A stretch of DNA of 64,000 nucleotides, from the NCBI RefSeq assembly GCF_000003195.3, contig NC_012870.2:5510501-5574500 (forward strand), given 5' to 3'. Under the pieces are notes generated by a model that saw only the letters and a program-made list of their open reading frames with translations, was not told the origin of the DNA and did no database searches. The translations under genes and the position numbers were made by a program. Shown here piece after piece: positions 1-13,184 of the stretch (positions are counted from its first letter, which is position 1; the number at the start of each line of letters is the position of its first letter). This DNA comes from Sorghum bicolor. Its lineage: Eukaryota > Streptophyta > Magnoliopsida > Poales > Poaceae.

Positions 1-3000
1 AAAGCCACTTTATAAAAATTATTGTGTTCAAAGCAGCAAAGGTCTGCCATGATCTTTTCTTCATTTATTACATGAGAAATGATATAATGTACAGGGAAAG
101 AATTTGAAGCAGCAGTAAATATAACTTTAAGAACAGATAAAACCTACCCGAACAAATGTACTATAGGATACACGCTGGCTGTTTGGGTATCTGAAGTACA
201 ATGCAAAGCCTGGTTTGTTTGCACATTCACGCTCATAAACAGATTCATCACTCTGCAGCGTGTTGGAAGTAAACAGTTAAGAAGCACTAAAACAATAACC
301 GAGACTCCCATTCTTTACCATGAATACAGCAATGATAAATGTGCGGTAACAGTTGAGGGGGAAAATACCTTCCAATAGTAGGCCATCTTCAACGTATCAT
401 GAAAAAATCTTCCAAGCCTGCCAGCTTCAAATTCCGTGCAACAGCATATCATTGGCTGTAGGGTTTTACAGACGAGAACATCGATATGATTGACTGTGTT
501 AAAGAAAGGAGTCCCAAGGGAGTGTAGTGTTTGGACAAATGTAGCACAATACACTGCATCTTGCATACTAAAAACACATCGTGGGAATATGCAGCGCTGT
601 AAGAACTCCATGTTGATTTTCATTGTATCTGGACTGGAGCTCAACCACTTATCCTTTTCACGGGCTAACCTTTGGACTACAGATGCAATGTGCTGCTGGT
701 GCTTCTGAGATTCACTGTTCAGTTTGTCGAGTAAATCTTGGATTCTCTCCTTGTCCTTCTTACGTCTTGAAATTGCAATGCTAGAATTATCTGAGTTGTC
801 CTCCAATTGTTTGAGATTCTCATGCAGCTTCTTGATTTCTGTATCATAACGGTCTTTTGGAAAGTGAAGATCATAGAGTGTTAAGCCCCAGAAAGTAGCA
901 TATAAATCTGGTGAAAGACTGTTCCAAGCTTTTGCTGGCAAAATTGACTGGACTGTGTTAAGAAGAGCTGACCACCTGTAGCAAAACAAAATATTCGTGT
1001 GAGTTGGTAACTTAAATTGCCATGGGCTAATAGTCCGGTAATCATGCATTGCAGATCTTCAATAAACATGTATGAAAGTTAATTATCACTAAATCTGAAA
1101 GTTATGTAAATCCCAGCTGATTATTAAGCCAAAAAGAAGGAATGAGTATAATAATTCAACATTCAAGCATTTAAGAAATTGCTAGTTTCCACAAGCCATC
1201 AGATATGATAAAGAGACCTCTCACCACGGAAAAAATGAAAAGATATTTTGAACGAGAAAATATGAGGAAAAAAATTCTGTATTTGTGCTTTGACATTTTG
1301 GAAGAAGTATATATTTCTTTCCAAACAATCCTTTATTTGCTACTCCCCCTATTCGAAACTATAGGTTGTTCTGGCTTTTCTAGATACATAATTTTTATTA
1401 TGTCTCTAGACATAGAAAAAGCTAGAACAACTTATGATTTGTAGTGGAGGGAGTATTTAACTTCTGTATTTGTACTTCACCAATACCATGATAGAACACC
1501 AGTGTAAGACATCATTTGAGAAGCCCAACAGTTGTGAATATTAGATAACGGTGGAGGGACACAGGAACTATTAGCCACCTTCGTACCTCAGTATTGAATA
1601 AACATAGAATGGCAATTCCCCTACAATTTTGAGGGTAAAAATATGGAAATTGACAATATAGCATTCATAATCCATACAACAGAATAGATAATCGAAGTGA
1701 AGAAATAGAATCTGAAGCATGCATCGTACAGATTCGAATGGCTCAAGTTACTAAAATAATAATACGAATTAATATAAGTTATAGGGTGTTCAGGGATTAA
1801 ACAATACTGGACCAAATCATCTCCATCAAACCAAAACAAATGTAATGAGAAACATGCATACTCGTCAAAGACAGTCAAATTAATCATGGAAGACTTACAT
1901 GATTGGTTCCTGAGACGAATCAAGATGTAAGATAAGATCATCAGATGATACAGATTCTCCTTCCTCGTTATCATCAAGAGGCCAACAAGTGTCACCTCCA
2001 TTATTGCTCTTAAAAAGCCGCATCACTGGGCGATATATAAGGAAAGCAACCTGGATTTAAAGATAAAGACCACTATGTTACCCATAATGAAGAACAGTAC
2101 TGAAACAAGTAGCACCACCAACACCCGCACACAAGGCAACAACAAAGGTGAGCAAAAAGCGGCGCTACAAACCAAAATTTACTACCTCTGGCTCAATGTG
2201 GTATTTATGGACCAGATCTTGCAAAGAAGGTATTAGTTGAGCATAGGCAGTTGGAGTTACGGCGTTTGAAAGAAACTCAACATACTGAAGAAGTATTCCA
2301 TGGCATCTATCAAACTGCTCACTGACCATTTTGATATATGTGGCATCAGCATTTATTATGATCCTGGGAACAGAAACAGTTTTGTCAAGATTTGAAATTG
2401 GTGCATAAAGCTAAAATTAAATATGACAGGATCTATTGCCAACACATGAATTTTCTGTAGGGAGGGCATAGGCCAAATTAAGGGCCAATTTGCCAGATAA
2501 AAATATAATTTAACAAATAATCTCAGCCGATGCTTGACTCCTACCCTACTCCACTACTCGTGCTTATTTCCTTTGGTAAAAAATCATTAGCAATCATGCC
2601 ATTCATATCTCTGCATCGCCATTTGCATGGTCTGGAACAAACACATGAAACAAAGACAAGATGCCTGATAGTGGCTCCACCAAATTAATCAAAAATCTTA
2701 CTTGGACCGATGCTGAGCAAGCAGCAGTAACATAGGAAGTGCAAGTTTGGGCTCTTCTTTTGGAAGCAATGAATCCCTTAGCCTATTTGTGGACTTACTC
2801 AACACCTGCAAAAGAATTACATTTTCCAGTAAGGAAATAGTTTGATCTTAATATGCTGCTGAGATAGATGAATGTCCCCTCAACCTTATAGTTTCTTGTT
2901 GCTCCAAACAGTGAAGCTTGCTGCCGCAAAGTCTCACTTCCTGCCATAGCATCGACCTGTTCCTCTGTCATGTTCTCAGTATACTGCACATTCGCCATTT

Positions 3001-6000
3001 GCTGAATGAGCTCCTGCATGGCTAATTATGTTAGGCATCAGACTCATACAATTTGAAGGAAGAAAGAAAGCTTAAAAAGAGCAGCCAAGAGACCTCTAGG
3101 ACAACAAGTTCAATGCCCACGCCCTTCTTCAATTGATTAACAAGATACTGCAAAAGGCTTCTCAGTTCCACAGCATTATGCTTCTTGCACCTGTAAAAAT
3201 GAATTGGATCAAAACAGAGTCAGCAGCAGAATATACTTTATCATTAATGATTGGGAGCATGGCAATTAAAAATCTGAAAACTGAATACGAGAACCCTTAA
3301 TACATGTAATGAATTTGCAAAGAGTAATCAAGTGCAACGAAGTAATATAAATGTAGGACACCAGAATGTAATAACAGTTTCGGAGTCAAAACGTACATAC
3401 AGGTGCCCCCAAAAGGATGCAAGACACTGAAGCCAATCTGAGAGATTAAGTCCATCATCTTTAAGTTTCGCACGACCACCTTGTGCCAAGCGTTCAATGA
3501 CAATATATTGCAAGATGTCATACTCCAGCTGTAAATAAAACAGATTTCAATCCAAAGGCATGTTAAAATAATTGTAGCTGATACAGTAAAAGGGGTAGTG
3601 CTAGATTCATAAATCATGCTATAATCACAATTGAACATAAAAAATATGCACAATACACAGATAAAATAACAGCTACCTGAGTCAAGTACTTAAAAGCATC
3701 CACAACTGGTGTAATCATATCCCTGTATGCTTCAACCTGCAAATTTTGGCGTGCAACTGTAAATAAATCTGAAAAATACACAAGAATTTAAGGCATAGTA
3801 TAGTGCAAACAACCGAAGGTATGACTATAAATTTTGTTCCAGGATCACTGAATTGTAAGTATTGATTTCAACACTAAAGAAAAAGTGTGATAATAAATAT
3901 TACTCCCTCCAGTCCGCTCTCTTAGGTGTGAGAAGTAGAAAAACGTATACCAAGACAGAGTGTCGATCGTTGCACTAGTAACTCCCCCGACTGCAACAGT
4001 GCTCATGGGCTGACGTCTAGCCGCATAAATGGCTAGAGTTCTGTGTTTTGCATGGATGCATGCACAGCATACCAACTAGCACAGGAAGGACCACATGCAA
4101 CAAGCGAAGGAATATGAACAACACCCTAACTACAGCATGCATACAACCGCTTAGGCTTCTGTGAGATTGATTAATACTGCACCCTTTGGACTCTTCAGTA
4201 CCCATGTACACTGTATAAACACCCCAAAACCCACTAATGCCTAAGAAACTGGTCTGGAGAGGTGAATCTAGAGATCCTCTGACAAACTGTGTCCCTGCAC
4301 CGCAATTACCCTAACATGACCAAAAATGATTAATTTGCAGTGCCCACAAGTGCAAGGTTAATTGAAAATTAGGGGTAACAGTAGCTAATTTATTTGTCAG
4401 TTTTGTCTGGATTCAATGAACTAGAGATAAGTTTCCAAAAGTCAGATATTATCTCCTTGGGATCATGTTCAGACATCCCTACAAAAGAGATAACCATGTT
4501 CCCAAATGCTGTCCATAACGAGTTAGTTACAAATAGTGAATGTCTTAAAATCTCTTCTAAACTTTTCATTCCATTCACACCAGTTCCAATACCCTTCTTG
4601 CCATATCTTGTTTTTCTGAGGACAATAATCATCCCATTGTCAGTCGGACCAATTCTAAACAAGAACAGTTACCTAGAGGTGAGTTCACATTAAATAGATA
4701 AGCACACACAACTTCTGTTCCACATACCTGTTGGACAATTGTCTGAAGCACGGTCATAGGATTCGCATGGGCAAGTTTAGCCACCATGCGTCCAAGTGGC
4801 TTCAGGTTTTCCTTAGCCAACCGTTTTAGAAGCCTTCTGGTGTCCAGCTGATTAAAAAAAACGATGGTGTGAATTCAAAACTTGACATGAAGTGATAGAT
4901 TAAAAAAATGTTAAACAGAATAGAAAGGTAACCTTTGCAGTTTGCCTTGCAGCAAGGACAATTGGGTTCTGTTCGGTCTCCTTCTCCCATTCACCATATA
5001 GACGATAGCGGGCCTGGAGACTAAGGATAGTCAAGGTACTAAATTGCTAAAAACATGAATAGAGCACTACAAAATTATATAATATAAACCTCATATGGAA
5101 GAAGGGAAAGAACCCCCCATATCTCCATATCAACAGCAGGATTAGCAGGGATAAGCTGCAACGAAGGAAACAAGCACGACCCAAGTGCTTCCTCAATTCG
5201 AGATTCTGGTGAAACTACATTTGCTGCACGGGTTGACTCTTTTGATGAGTGGTAGTACGCTTTTAATACTCTGCAAACCTAAAAAGTAAACATGGACGAA
5301 GGATCACTAAGTACATGATGTTCAACATTTTCACTAGTAGAGTATTCATGTGAAACTAGATACTTGCAAATTCCAAGCAAAGAAACATTTTGCACTGCAA
5401 CTGCAAGGCTGCAAAACTTGGTTATTGATTTGTTATAAATAGGCAACAACAGTGACATTTTGGTTTATCGCAACGAATGGAGGAAATTCTAGTCATGACT
5501 ATGACTGGATGCAACGCAAAGGTTAGTGTGGTGCTTCTGTAAGAATTCCAATGCCGTAATCAATAATGTAGCATCTGCACGCTAAACTAAGCCATCAGTT
5601 TGGCAGCGGCAAGTATGCATGATAGCGAGCAGTGGTAAAAGATTTAAGTCACCTTTTGAAGTAATTGAGTATCACGATGAAGATATGGTCCACAAGCGGT
5701 GAGCATTTGGAAAAACTCCTTTGGCAGATCAAATGAACTTACAGACACAGCAGATGTGCCTGTCTGGTCAGAATCATTTCTAGGAGGCAAGTAATAGTAC
5801 AGGTGACAAACTATATGATAGGCTGAAGACATTGTCTTTTCAATCATTCTGCATAAAGGAAAAAGAATAGAGGCGAATATAAGTTAAACTGCATAAACAT
5901 AAGAAATATAATCATAGGATCAAAAGAAATGCAACAAACCTAAATAATCCATAACAGATTTCAATGTGCTCAACAGGATTTAGGTGCGCAAGGCGCTCAA

Positions 6001-9000
6001 AGAGTAGTTGTGCATGATACCTAGGAAAGAACAGAGGGAATCAATCAGTAATATTTACAACGATAAAGCATTTTTGTCCCAACCAACTCAGTTTAGACTA
6101 AAAAGTGATTTTAAATATCTTATTATCTTCACAATATTAATATACAACTATTATGTTTACAAAATGCGCAAAAATACTGGTGCATCTCCTACAGAAATGT
6201 GATTGCCACCTATGAATAAAACAATTAAAATACATTCGAATTTATTTATAATTTAATTATAGGTCAAGTAAAAAGAATGGAACATATGCATATTATATTA
6301 CCAGTCATGCACAGAGAGAAAACCAAGAAGCAGCCCAAGTTTCTGGTTCTTCTCCATCTCGGGGGCTCGCTCCCCAACTATATCAGTTTCCATCTCCAAT
6401 GCTGTATACATATCGATAGTAATTTCTTGTTTCTCATCATCCATAAGGTCCTTCCCAGTAGCAGCAAGGTTGATTTTGCCAATTTTATTAGCCTAAAGTC
6501 AAGAAAAAGAGGAGTAAGTTTGTTAGTCATAGCTTCAATGTCCTATATTACTTAAAGAGGCCGTTTGGATCCCTTCATTTTGGAGGAATTGAAATCTACA
6601 TAATGGATTAGGCTATTTGGCTTGGAATTTGACATTCCATAACTTTTCCAAGCTCACAAATAAGCTCATCTCAAATTCATAGTGTTGGAGTATAGGAGTG
6701 AGTATTGGCCCATGTGGCTAGGCCCATGAGGCCCATGTATGCTATACTATATTGCTACCCTCCTAGGGTTAGCCTAATTAAGGGAATCAGAAATTCTAAC
6801 ACATAGAGTGGGAGATGGAAATGGATTTTATAGATCACTATACTATAATTCTACTGTCCAACTTATAGCACATTCTTCAACTCACTTTCCTACAATAGAA
6901 ATGCAACATATAAGTATGTCCCTTGTATGCCTAACAATAAATATACAAATATATTCCATATACAACTATATTAGCTTAATTAATCTATGCCTAAATTATA
7001 ATTATTATAATGAATTCGATTCCAAGGATCCAAACGGGCCCAAAGAGAAATCAATATGACCATATTGTTAATGTAAGATCAAATTCACATGTGGAGGTAG
7101 AAATTATTCCGGACAAGTATATGTCACATGAAGGGATGGCTGTACATAAGGCATTTAGTGCAAGAAACTTCTAAACTTTTCCATCCATCAACCTTCTTTC
7201 CTTGTTGCCACTCCCTTTCATGCTACTCTCCTTGGCCAGTTACAAACTTATAAGGATTAAGGAATACCAACCTCATCGATTCTTCTTGAAATGAAAGAAT
7301 CAAAATGCTCAAACGCCTCGTCGTCATTTGGAAGCAAGTGAGAATAGCTGGAGAAAAAAATTGGTCATGACACATCCCATTTGAGAAACAAATAGATCCA
7401 GCGCCAATCAAACTATATATAGAACATAAAAAAGAACATAAAGAGACTGCGATCAGTGAAATCATATATTCATACAAGTTCCCTTTGGTTCTGTAACACC
7501 TAAATTTCACAGCTTGAGGAAAATGAACTGATAGAAATCTAATAATAATGAAAACAGTGATAAAATAGGGAAACTAGGAAATGGCCACCACAGTACAGAT
7601 AAAAGATTGAAAAAAGAACAATGTTTTTTGTTGGTTACACCTTAGGAAAACCAGAGCTAGAAAACCTCACGGCATAAAATAAAAAATAAAAGATCTGACA
7701 ATTGTTTAAATTAAAGGTTAATAATGATCTTCAATATGAATGTTAGCCATCATGAATTTTCCATAGATGAGTGGGCTATTAGGAAACATACACATTATCA
7801 AGGTCAATGAATCCAGATTTGATCAATAAAGCTGCTGTTCTGAAAAGGCCAGATGGAACAGGGCTGTTGACATCCAATCGTTGATAATACTGGAATTTGA
7901 ACCCCAAAATTTGAGCAGCATGGGACTGTAATACAGGAAATCGTAAGATATTGAGAAAACGCCGCATTAATTATGACAAAATCATGTAAGATGTGGTAAA
8001 AAAACTGAAGATCTGCATAATTTATGAGACTACTATTATTGGATGCCGGTTCTAATAGAACAAATACTGAAATACCTTTGGAAAAAGAGGTATGAGCTGA
8101 TGAAAGATGCTACTATCTTGATAGAGTTCAAAGCATTCCAACACCTGGCAGACAAGAATAACAGAATTACAAAAATTCAACACCACACTCTCCGACATTT
8201 AATAACAGTGGCATAGCAAACGAAGACTCACAATATCAAATACACGATTTGGGTCCAGATCAAAATGGCCAATCAATGACTGCCACAAAATAAACAATTT
8301 GTTATTACACATTACTGGGAAAAAAGCTAAAAATATAGCGCCAGAGAGAATTAAGGCCTACAGACAACCTTTATAATGCTGATCGTAACCGAAGAAGAAT
8401 TCTGGCAAGCTAGATCTGAACCAACTTGACAAAGGAGTGTCACCTAAATGATCCACACGCACAGATGGGTAGGGTAAGAAACCGCTAAACTTCAATAAGC
8501 ATCACAAAAGAACCTTACAAAACTATAGGAAGAACATGATTAGCAGAAATCGCAGACAATGGCGAGGTATAATCATTTAGGTAATTTTCAAAGTACAAAT
8601 CTATACAGATAGAGGACATGGTATTCCTAAGCACAGCACACCTAGCATTTCTTTCCAAAGTGATTAAATTGGAGAATATGCCATCTAGAATAAAGCTAAT
8701 GCATTTCTAACAGTTGCTTTGGGAATTATAAACTCATAGCTTCCTACTATATTGATTCTAACTTCCAATCTTAGCATCAATATGCGCTTATTACTTTAAT
8801 GGACACACATTGAACAGTGCACTTGTTTGCTACTCCCTCTATTCTAAATTATAAGACGTTTTAGCTTTACTATGTACATAGCTTTTGTTATGCACGTAGA
8901 TATACACTATCTTTTTTTTTTTGCGAGGAAGATATATACACTACATCTAGATACATAGGAAAAGCAACCAATGCATCTAAAAAAGCCAAAACATCTTATA

Positions 9001-11898
9001 ATTTGGAACGGAGGGAGTACTAATCTAAATGTTCAGGTCGTTGGTAGGTTCATAACCCTCTGGCATCTCTAAGAAACTCTAGGGGGGTGCTGTAAGAACT
9101 CATACTTTACCAAATTTTGACCTCATCCTAAGAAACTACTTCTTACTCCAGCATAAGGATTGTCGCAGCTTCTCAATTTCCCTCCTCACCCTATGGTTGT
9201 GACAAGGCGCAACAGCAGAGGCTACAAGAGTGATAGTACCAGTCACGACATTCAAGGTGCAACATGTGCTGTGGCAGAGTTCAATCAGGCTAGTACAAGA
9301 GCCAAGTATGCACTTTCAGACATGGACAAGGCAGTATGTGGCAGACAAACCATCAACTACCATTCAAGGAACAGGATTGTGGACATTTTTATTAATAACC
9401 ATGGGCATTCAAGTATTAAACTAGTCAACTAAAGCATCCCAGTGTATATTTTAGCCCTTATAGAAAGAAAATAGTTTCTTGAACCTCTTTCACGCTCATG
9501 TGTCATGTCACGTTGAGGTACTGCAAAAAAAAAGAACCGCAAGATACGATCCATTTTTTCGTAAGAGATTAGTCAACATGGTGGTTAAGAAGGGTGTCAT
9601 TCAATGTTTTATAGGGATGGCACAATTAATGCTGCCGCTCTAAAATCACTACAAGAAGAAAAAAAAAAGGAACACAAAATCAGGACAAGTAGATATACAT
9701 ACCAATTTGGCATAGCCCTCACTTTCCTCCCGTAAGAGGTTGAATTTAGTTTGCTGGTAAAGAAGACGTGTGTTGACCCTAACCTGTCACCAGTTATTTA
9801 AACCAATCATCAATGGATCATCTAGTTAATGTTGAAGAAAAAAAAACAAATCACCAAATAACATGAGGCAAAAGTAAATCACTCGAGGAACATGATAATG
9901 GGGGGAAGGTAAGGAGGTGAATGTGATTGAGAAAAAGAATAAGTATACTATGAATATATCATGGTAAATGTGTGCCCACAATAAGATGTCAGCATAAAAC
10001 ACCATGACTCAACGCATATGACAGATTGAAAAATCAGCACATCATACATACCTCCTTAGATTTTAAATCCTGGCCTTTCAGCTTACTTTGTTCAACCTCC
10101 CAAAGGAAATCTTCCTTCAAGTCCATGGGTGGAGGAAATAGAAAGCATGTATCAGCTGTATCTTAAATTGATGCCAGCAGGAATAAAAAACTCACATCAC
10201 ATCGCTCTTGCAGAAGCCTAGGCGCAGTAATCAAGGATTCCACAAATGACTTAGTCTGCAAGATGAGTATTCAAATAGAAATCAATGAGCAGTCCCATTT
10301 TTAAATCAAAAGGAAAGTAGACATTGAGGAGTACGAATTGTTTTATTTGCTTTAGAAGTAATGCCTAGCTTATTACCATTTTAACAAGACGGTTGCGATA
10401 TTCCCCCGAGATTGTAATCTGCATGTTGAAGTAAGTTAGCCTAACTAAACACTATTAGAGGAATGCCACTAAACCTAAACACAAGGAGAAAAACTTATCC
10501 AAAAAAAGCACAGGTACCAAAGTTCATGTCAGATAAAAGCAGTGAATCATGGGTCAAAGTCTAATGACTCAATTACAGCAGATCAATAACAAAGCAACAG
10601 AGGCAAGAATATATTTAAATCATATGATGGGAAATGGTAAACGGAACAGTGAGTAATAGCATTTGCATTTATACAGAGCCATCTCTATTGTCCGCCTTTT
10701 AGTTCAAAGAAATGCATCGAAACAGAACTTATTAGAGACACAGACACCTCAAGGCTAATCTATTTTTTTTGGTAATTGGTATGCACCCAGAACAGTAAAC
10801 AGTTCAATTTTGGATCAATCGTGCCAAAGAGAACAGTTCAATTTTGGATAAATCATGCCAAAAAGAACATCTAGCGCCACATGTGTTCAGTTTTTAATCA
10901 CGTAAGCAGAAACAAAAAGATATGCATCAACTTTTGACCCTTAATAAGCTTCATTATCTGAACAAGCTTTCTCCAGTTACCATAGAAGCTCATCAAAGGT
11001 CTGCACATGATTGCTTTGCAAAAAACTTATCTACTGCTAGTAAAATGAACATCCATGTGTACAAGGCTGCTGACTAGATCGTGTCATTTTAGATTTGCCT
11101 GAAAATTATCTGGTTCATTTCTGGTCTACCAAAAAGTGGTACCTAAGTACTAACCTAAAACAGCATTGATTGAATTTGTTTGTTACAACTTCAGCTGAAA
11201 CTTTTTTATCGCAACAACACTCATAGTACTAGTACATGAAAGAATAGTAAAAGTGGTAGCCTAACATCTGCCCAGAGCTAATACATCCCATCCAATCCCA
11301 CTGCACTGTTCAAAGCACCAAACAATTCAGCTATATTGTCGATCCAGCTACCATAGCAAGCAATACACACATTACGAAGTGCCAATTCAGTTCATAAATA
11401 CATATAGCTAGTGCCAACAAAACACCAGATATAATCCCAGACTGTGAAAGTTAACTAATCAAATACACGCCAGACACCACGGAACAAACTCGCTAGCCAC
11501 AACACTGGCATCTGAACCAATTGCTTATACTTACATCCTGCCCTAGGTGAGCGATGATATCAGCGAGCACGGAGCCGAGCTCCTCCTCCCTCCGTGCCTC
11601 CTCCACGAACAACACCGACTCCAGCGCCACCCGGCTCTTCTGCGGCGGCAAGTCGCCCAGCACCTGCGCAGCCCAACCCACGCGGTCAGCACAGGAGGAA
11701 CAGCGAACGGAGGAAAACCTAATCACGCAGCAGCCAGAACTGTCGCAAGCTTACGATCGCCCAGCAGAGCTCGTAGAGGAAGCGCGCCATGGGGACCGGA
11801 TCAGGAAGGCGGAAGGCGCCGGCGGACTGGCCCTTCCATTCGCGAAGGCACTCCTCCGTGATGTGCTTGTAGTCGGGCGCCTGCAGAGGGGGCGACAT
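1..11898 (-). CDS. THO2: THO complex subunit 2, N-terminal 1113 residues (gene continues off the left edge)
   Basis: THO2 is the scaffold of the nuclear THO/TREX complex, which couples transcription to mRNA packaging and export and to small-RNA precursor handling. I assembled 26 exons whose phases all join without a break: 11898-11755, 11663-11535, 10418-10377, 10255-10196, 10114-10052, 9783-9703, 8443-8369, 8279-8232, 8144-8076, 7925-7792, 7347-7272, 6492-6302, 6020-5940, 5848-5653, 5278-5090, 5013-4933, 4847-4728, 3736-3677, 3528-3401, 3190-3094, 3013-2885, 2805-2702, 2363-2186, 2050-1899, 975-369 and 252-148. Blocks matching plant THO2 include [24 protein letters not shown] text in exons 9-10, [16 protein letters not shown] in exon 19, [19 protein letters not shown] in exon 21 and [16 protein letters not shown] in exon 25. 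The chosen start gives [16 protein letters not shown]; a later ATG in the same exon is less likely. The lysine/arginine-rich C-terminal third lies outside the window. Introns carry several MITEs. Confidence 0.95.
1343..1453. mobile_element. Stowaway-type MITE in a THO2 intron
   Basis: A 111-base inverted repeat whose ends read CTCCCCCTATTCG and the reverse complement of a GTGGAGGGAG end, flanked on both sides by TA. Terminal CTCCCTCC-like repeats with TA target duplications are typical of Stowaway (Tc1/mariner) MITEs. The internal halves (around a TAGATACATAA...TTATGTCTCTA centre) can also pair, so the whole element is a near-perfect hairpin. Confidence 0.85.
4390..4662 (-). other. Unexplained 90-codon open frame inside a THO2 intron
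   Basis: The roughly 990-base intron between the exons at 4847-4728 and 3736-3677 holds an uninterrupted minus-strand frame with start and stop. Its composition looks protein-like (it contains [17 protein letters not shown] and [19 protein letters not shown]), but I do not recognise a family. A Stowaway-like end, CTCCCTCCAGTCCG, lies at 3903 without a visible partner. It could be a decayed transposon coding fragment, a captured exon, or chance. No function is proposed. Confidence 0.25.
6556..7042. mobile_element. Tourist/Harbinger-like MITE in a THO2 intron
   Basis: The ends GGCCGTTTGGATCC (left) and GGATCCAAACGGGCC (right) are inverted copies, enclosing about 480 bases of AT-rich non-coding DNA. 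The same short string, AAAG, flanks both ends, so the exact target duplication is uncertain. It lies between THO2 exons 7347-7272 and 6492-6302. Confidence 0.7.
8833..9017. mobile_element. Stowaway-type MITE in a THO2 intron, interrupted by a small retroposed insert
   Basis: The ends CTCCCTCTATTCTAAATTAT and its inverted partner ATAATTTGGAACGGAGGGAG are flanked by TA. The internal arms contain facing copies of an ATAAGACGTTTTAGCTTT-like string. The right arm is longer because of an insert at 8910-8933. Confidence 0.85.
8910..8933 (-). mobile_element. Tiny retroposon remnant (poly-A tail plus a few bases)
   Basis: A 24-base segment, a T tract followed by GCGAGGAAG, sits inside the MITE and is bracketed by the 10-base direct repeat ATATACACTA (8900-8909 and 8934-8943). 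On the minus strand it reads as CTTCCTCGC followed by a poly-A run. That is the expected footprint of an extremely 5'-truncated LINE- or SINE-mediated insertion with a target-site duplication. Confidence 0.55.
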
Positions 11899-13061
11899 GC
11901 CGGCGGCGGCAGTGTTGGTTTGAGTGAGGGTTTTGGGGGATTAAGATTTCATGGGAGCTGCCGAGGTCAGAAGAGGAGGAGCATGACCGGGGTGGTGGCG
12001 ATGAGATATTGGGGAAGGGAGGACCGAGGGAGGAAGACGGGGACGGCGGAGGCGCGGTGTGCTACTTGGGCCACGGCGAAGACGCGAGGTTGGGCCAGGA
12101 GCCCAGGAGCGGGGCTGGGCCTGTGTCTGGCTTAGGGTGGACTAAAATCTATAATACTCTCTCCATCCCAAATTGTAAGTCATTCCAAAAATCTTGGAGA
12201 GTCAAACTTTTCTAAGTTTGACCAAATTTATATGATAAAATAATAATTATTATGATACCAGCTAAATATCATTAAATTCTTCCTTAATTATATTTCCATA
12301 GTATATTCACTTTACGTTACAAATTTTAGTATTTCTCTCTATAATTTTGGTCAAACGCGAAAATACTTTAACTCACCAAGATTCTTGGAATGACTTACAA
12401 TTTGGGATGGAGGGAGTATCTCTCATAATTTTTACGAAAGTCTATTTTTAACTTTAAAATTGAGTAAGCTACCTTTTAAAACTTTAAAAACGTTCATTTT
12501 ACCTCTCTAACAGATTATAAACAGCCTTAAAAATGGTTTGTCTTTTTTATTTATTTGGCTAAGTCTTTTAAAAAAATATAGTAAATCACAAAATATTGTA
12601 AAATAGAATGCAATTTTCTTGAACTCTATATAAGTAGATATACATAGTGAATATATAATATGATATATTTTAGTATAATTTTTTTGTTGCAGCTTTAGAT
12701 TTGTGTTTTTCTATAATTAATTTATAGCTAAATTTTTATTGTTCAATTGTGGTGAATTTTTTATGGTGGGCTAATTATTATATGTATGAAAAGTAGTAAA
12801 AAAATTATACTTATTGAATTATGTATAACTTAGTTATATATATTTATTTAAATAAATGCTTATTATAAAGGTTCAGCTGAGAAAACAGAGCACCTTGATT
12901 CATCTCCCCCCTGCGACTATTGGTGTGTTTATTTTTTAAAGGAGGAGAATTTCTCTGCTTTTTAGAAAGCAAAAGTACAGAGTAACAACCTGGGGATACC
13001 AGTTCAAAGAAAACAGTATCAAACAAGAACTAAAACCATCTAGCGCCTATTACAAGGTTAA
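11899..13061. other. THO2 promoter side and AT-rich spacer
   Basis: About 200 bases of GC-rich DNA immediately upstream of the THO2 start (to about 12130) are the likely promoter and 5' leader. A Stowaway MITE follows, then AT-rich DNA to 13061 with no supported gene. Confidence 0.5.
12157..12416. mobile_element. Stowaway-type MITE upstream of THO2
   Basis: Terminal inverted repeats longer than 30 bases: the left end starts CTCTCTCCATCCCAAATTG and the right end finishes CAATTTGGGATGGAGGGAG, both flanked by TA. Length is 260 bases. The TIR sequence and TA duplication fit Stowaway. Confidence 0.9.
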
Positions 13062-13184
13062 ATCTCCACTACATCGGAAGCGGTCGTGCTTGGCTTGAAG
13101 TCCTTGAGCCACCTGGTGATCGTCTCTTTCATTTTGCTAACTTGATTTTGAACATTCTCTTTAAGCTTGATGCTCCACTTCTGC
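13062..13184 (-). pseudogene. Orphan terminal-exon-like fragment
   Basis: On the minus strand a splice-acceptor-like TGCTGCAG is followed by an open frame containing KWSIKLKENVQNQVSKMKE and TITRWLKDFKPSTTASDVVE, ending at a stop near 13062. The codon pattern and amphipathic lysine-rich character look like a genuine protein C-terminus, but no upstream exon is visible nearby. I do not recognise the family. It is probably a gene fragment moved by a transposon, or the relic of a lost gene. Confidence 0.35.

Noticed and set aside
3903..3940. A further complete Stowaway MITE in a THO2 intron
   Set aside because: Only one CTCCCTCC-type end is visible; no inverted partner was found within the intron.
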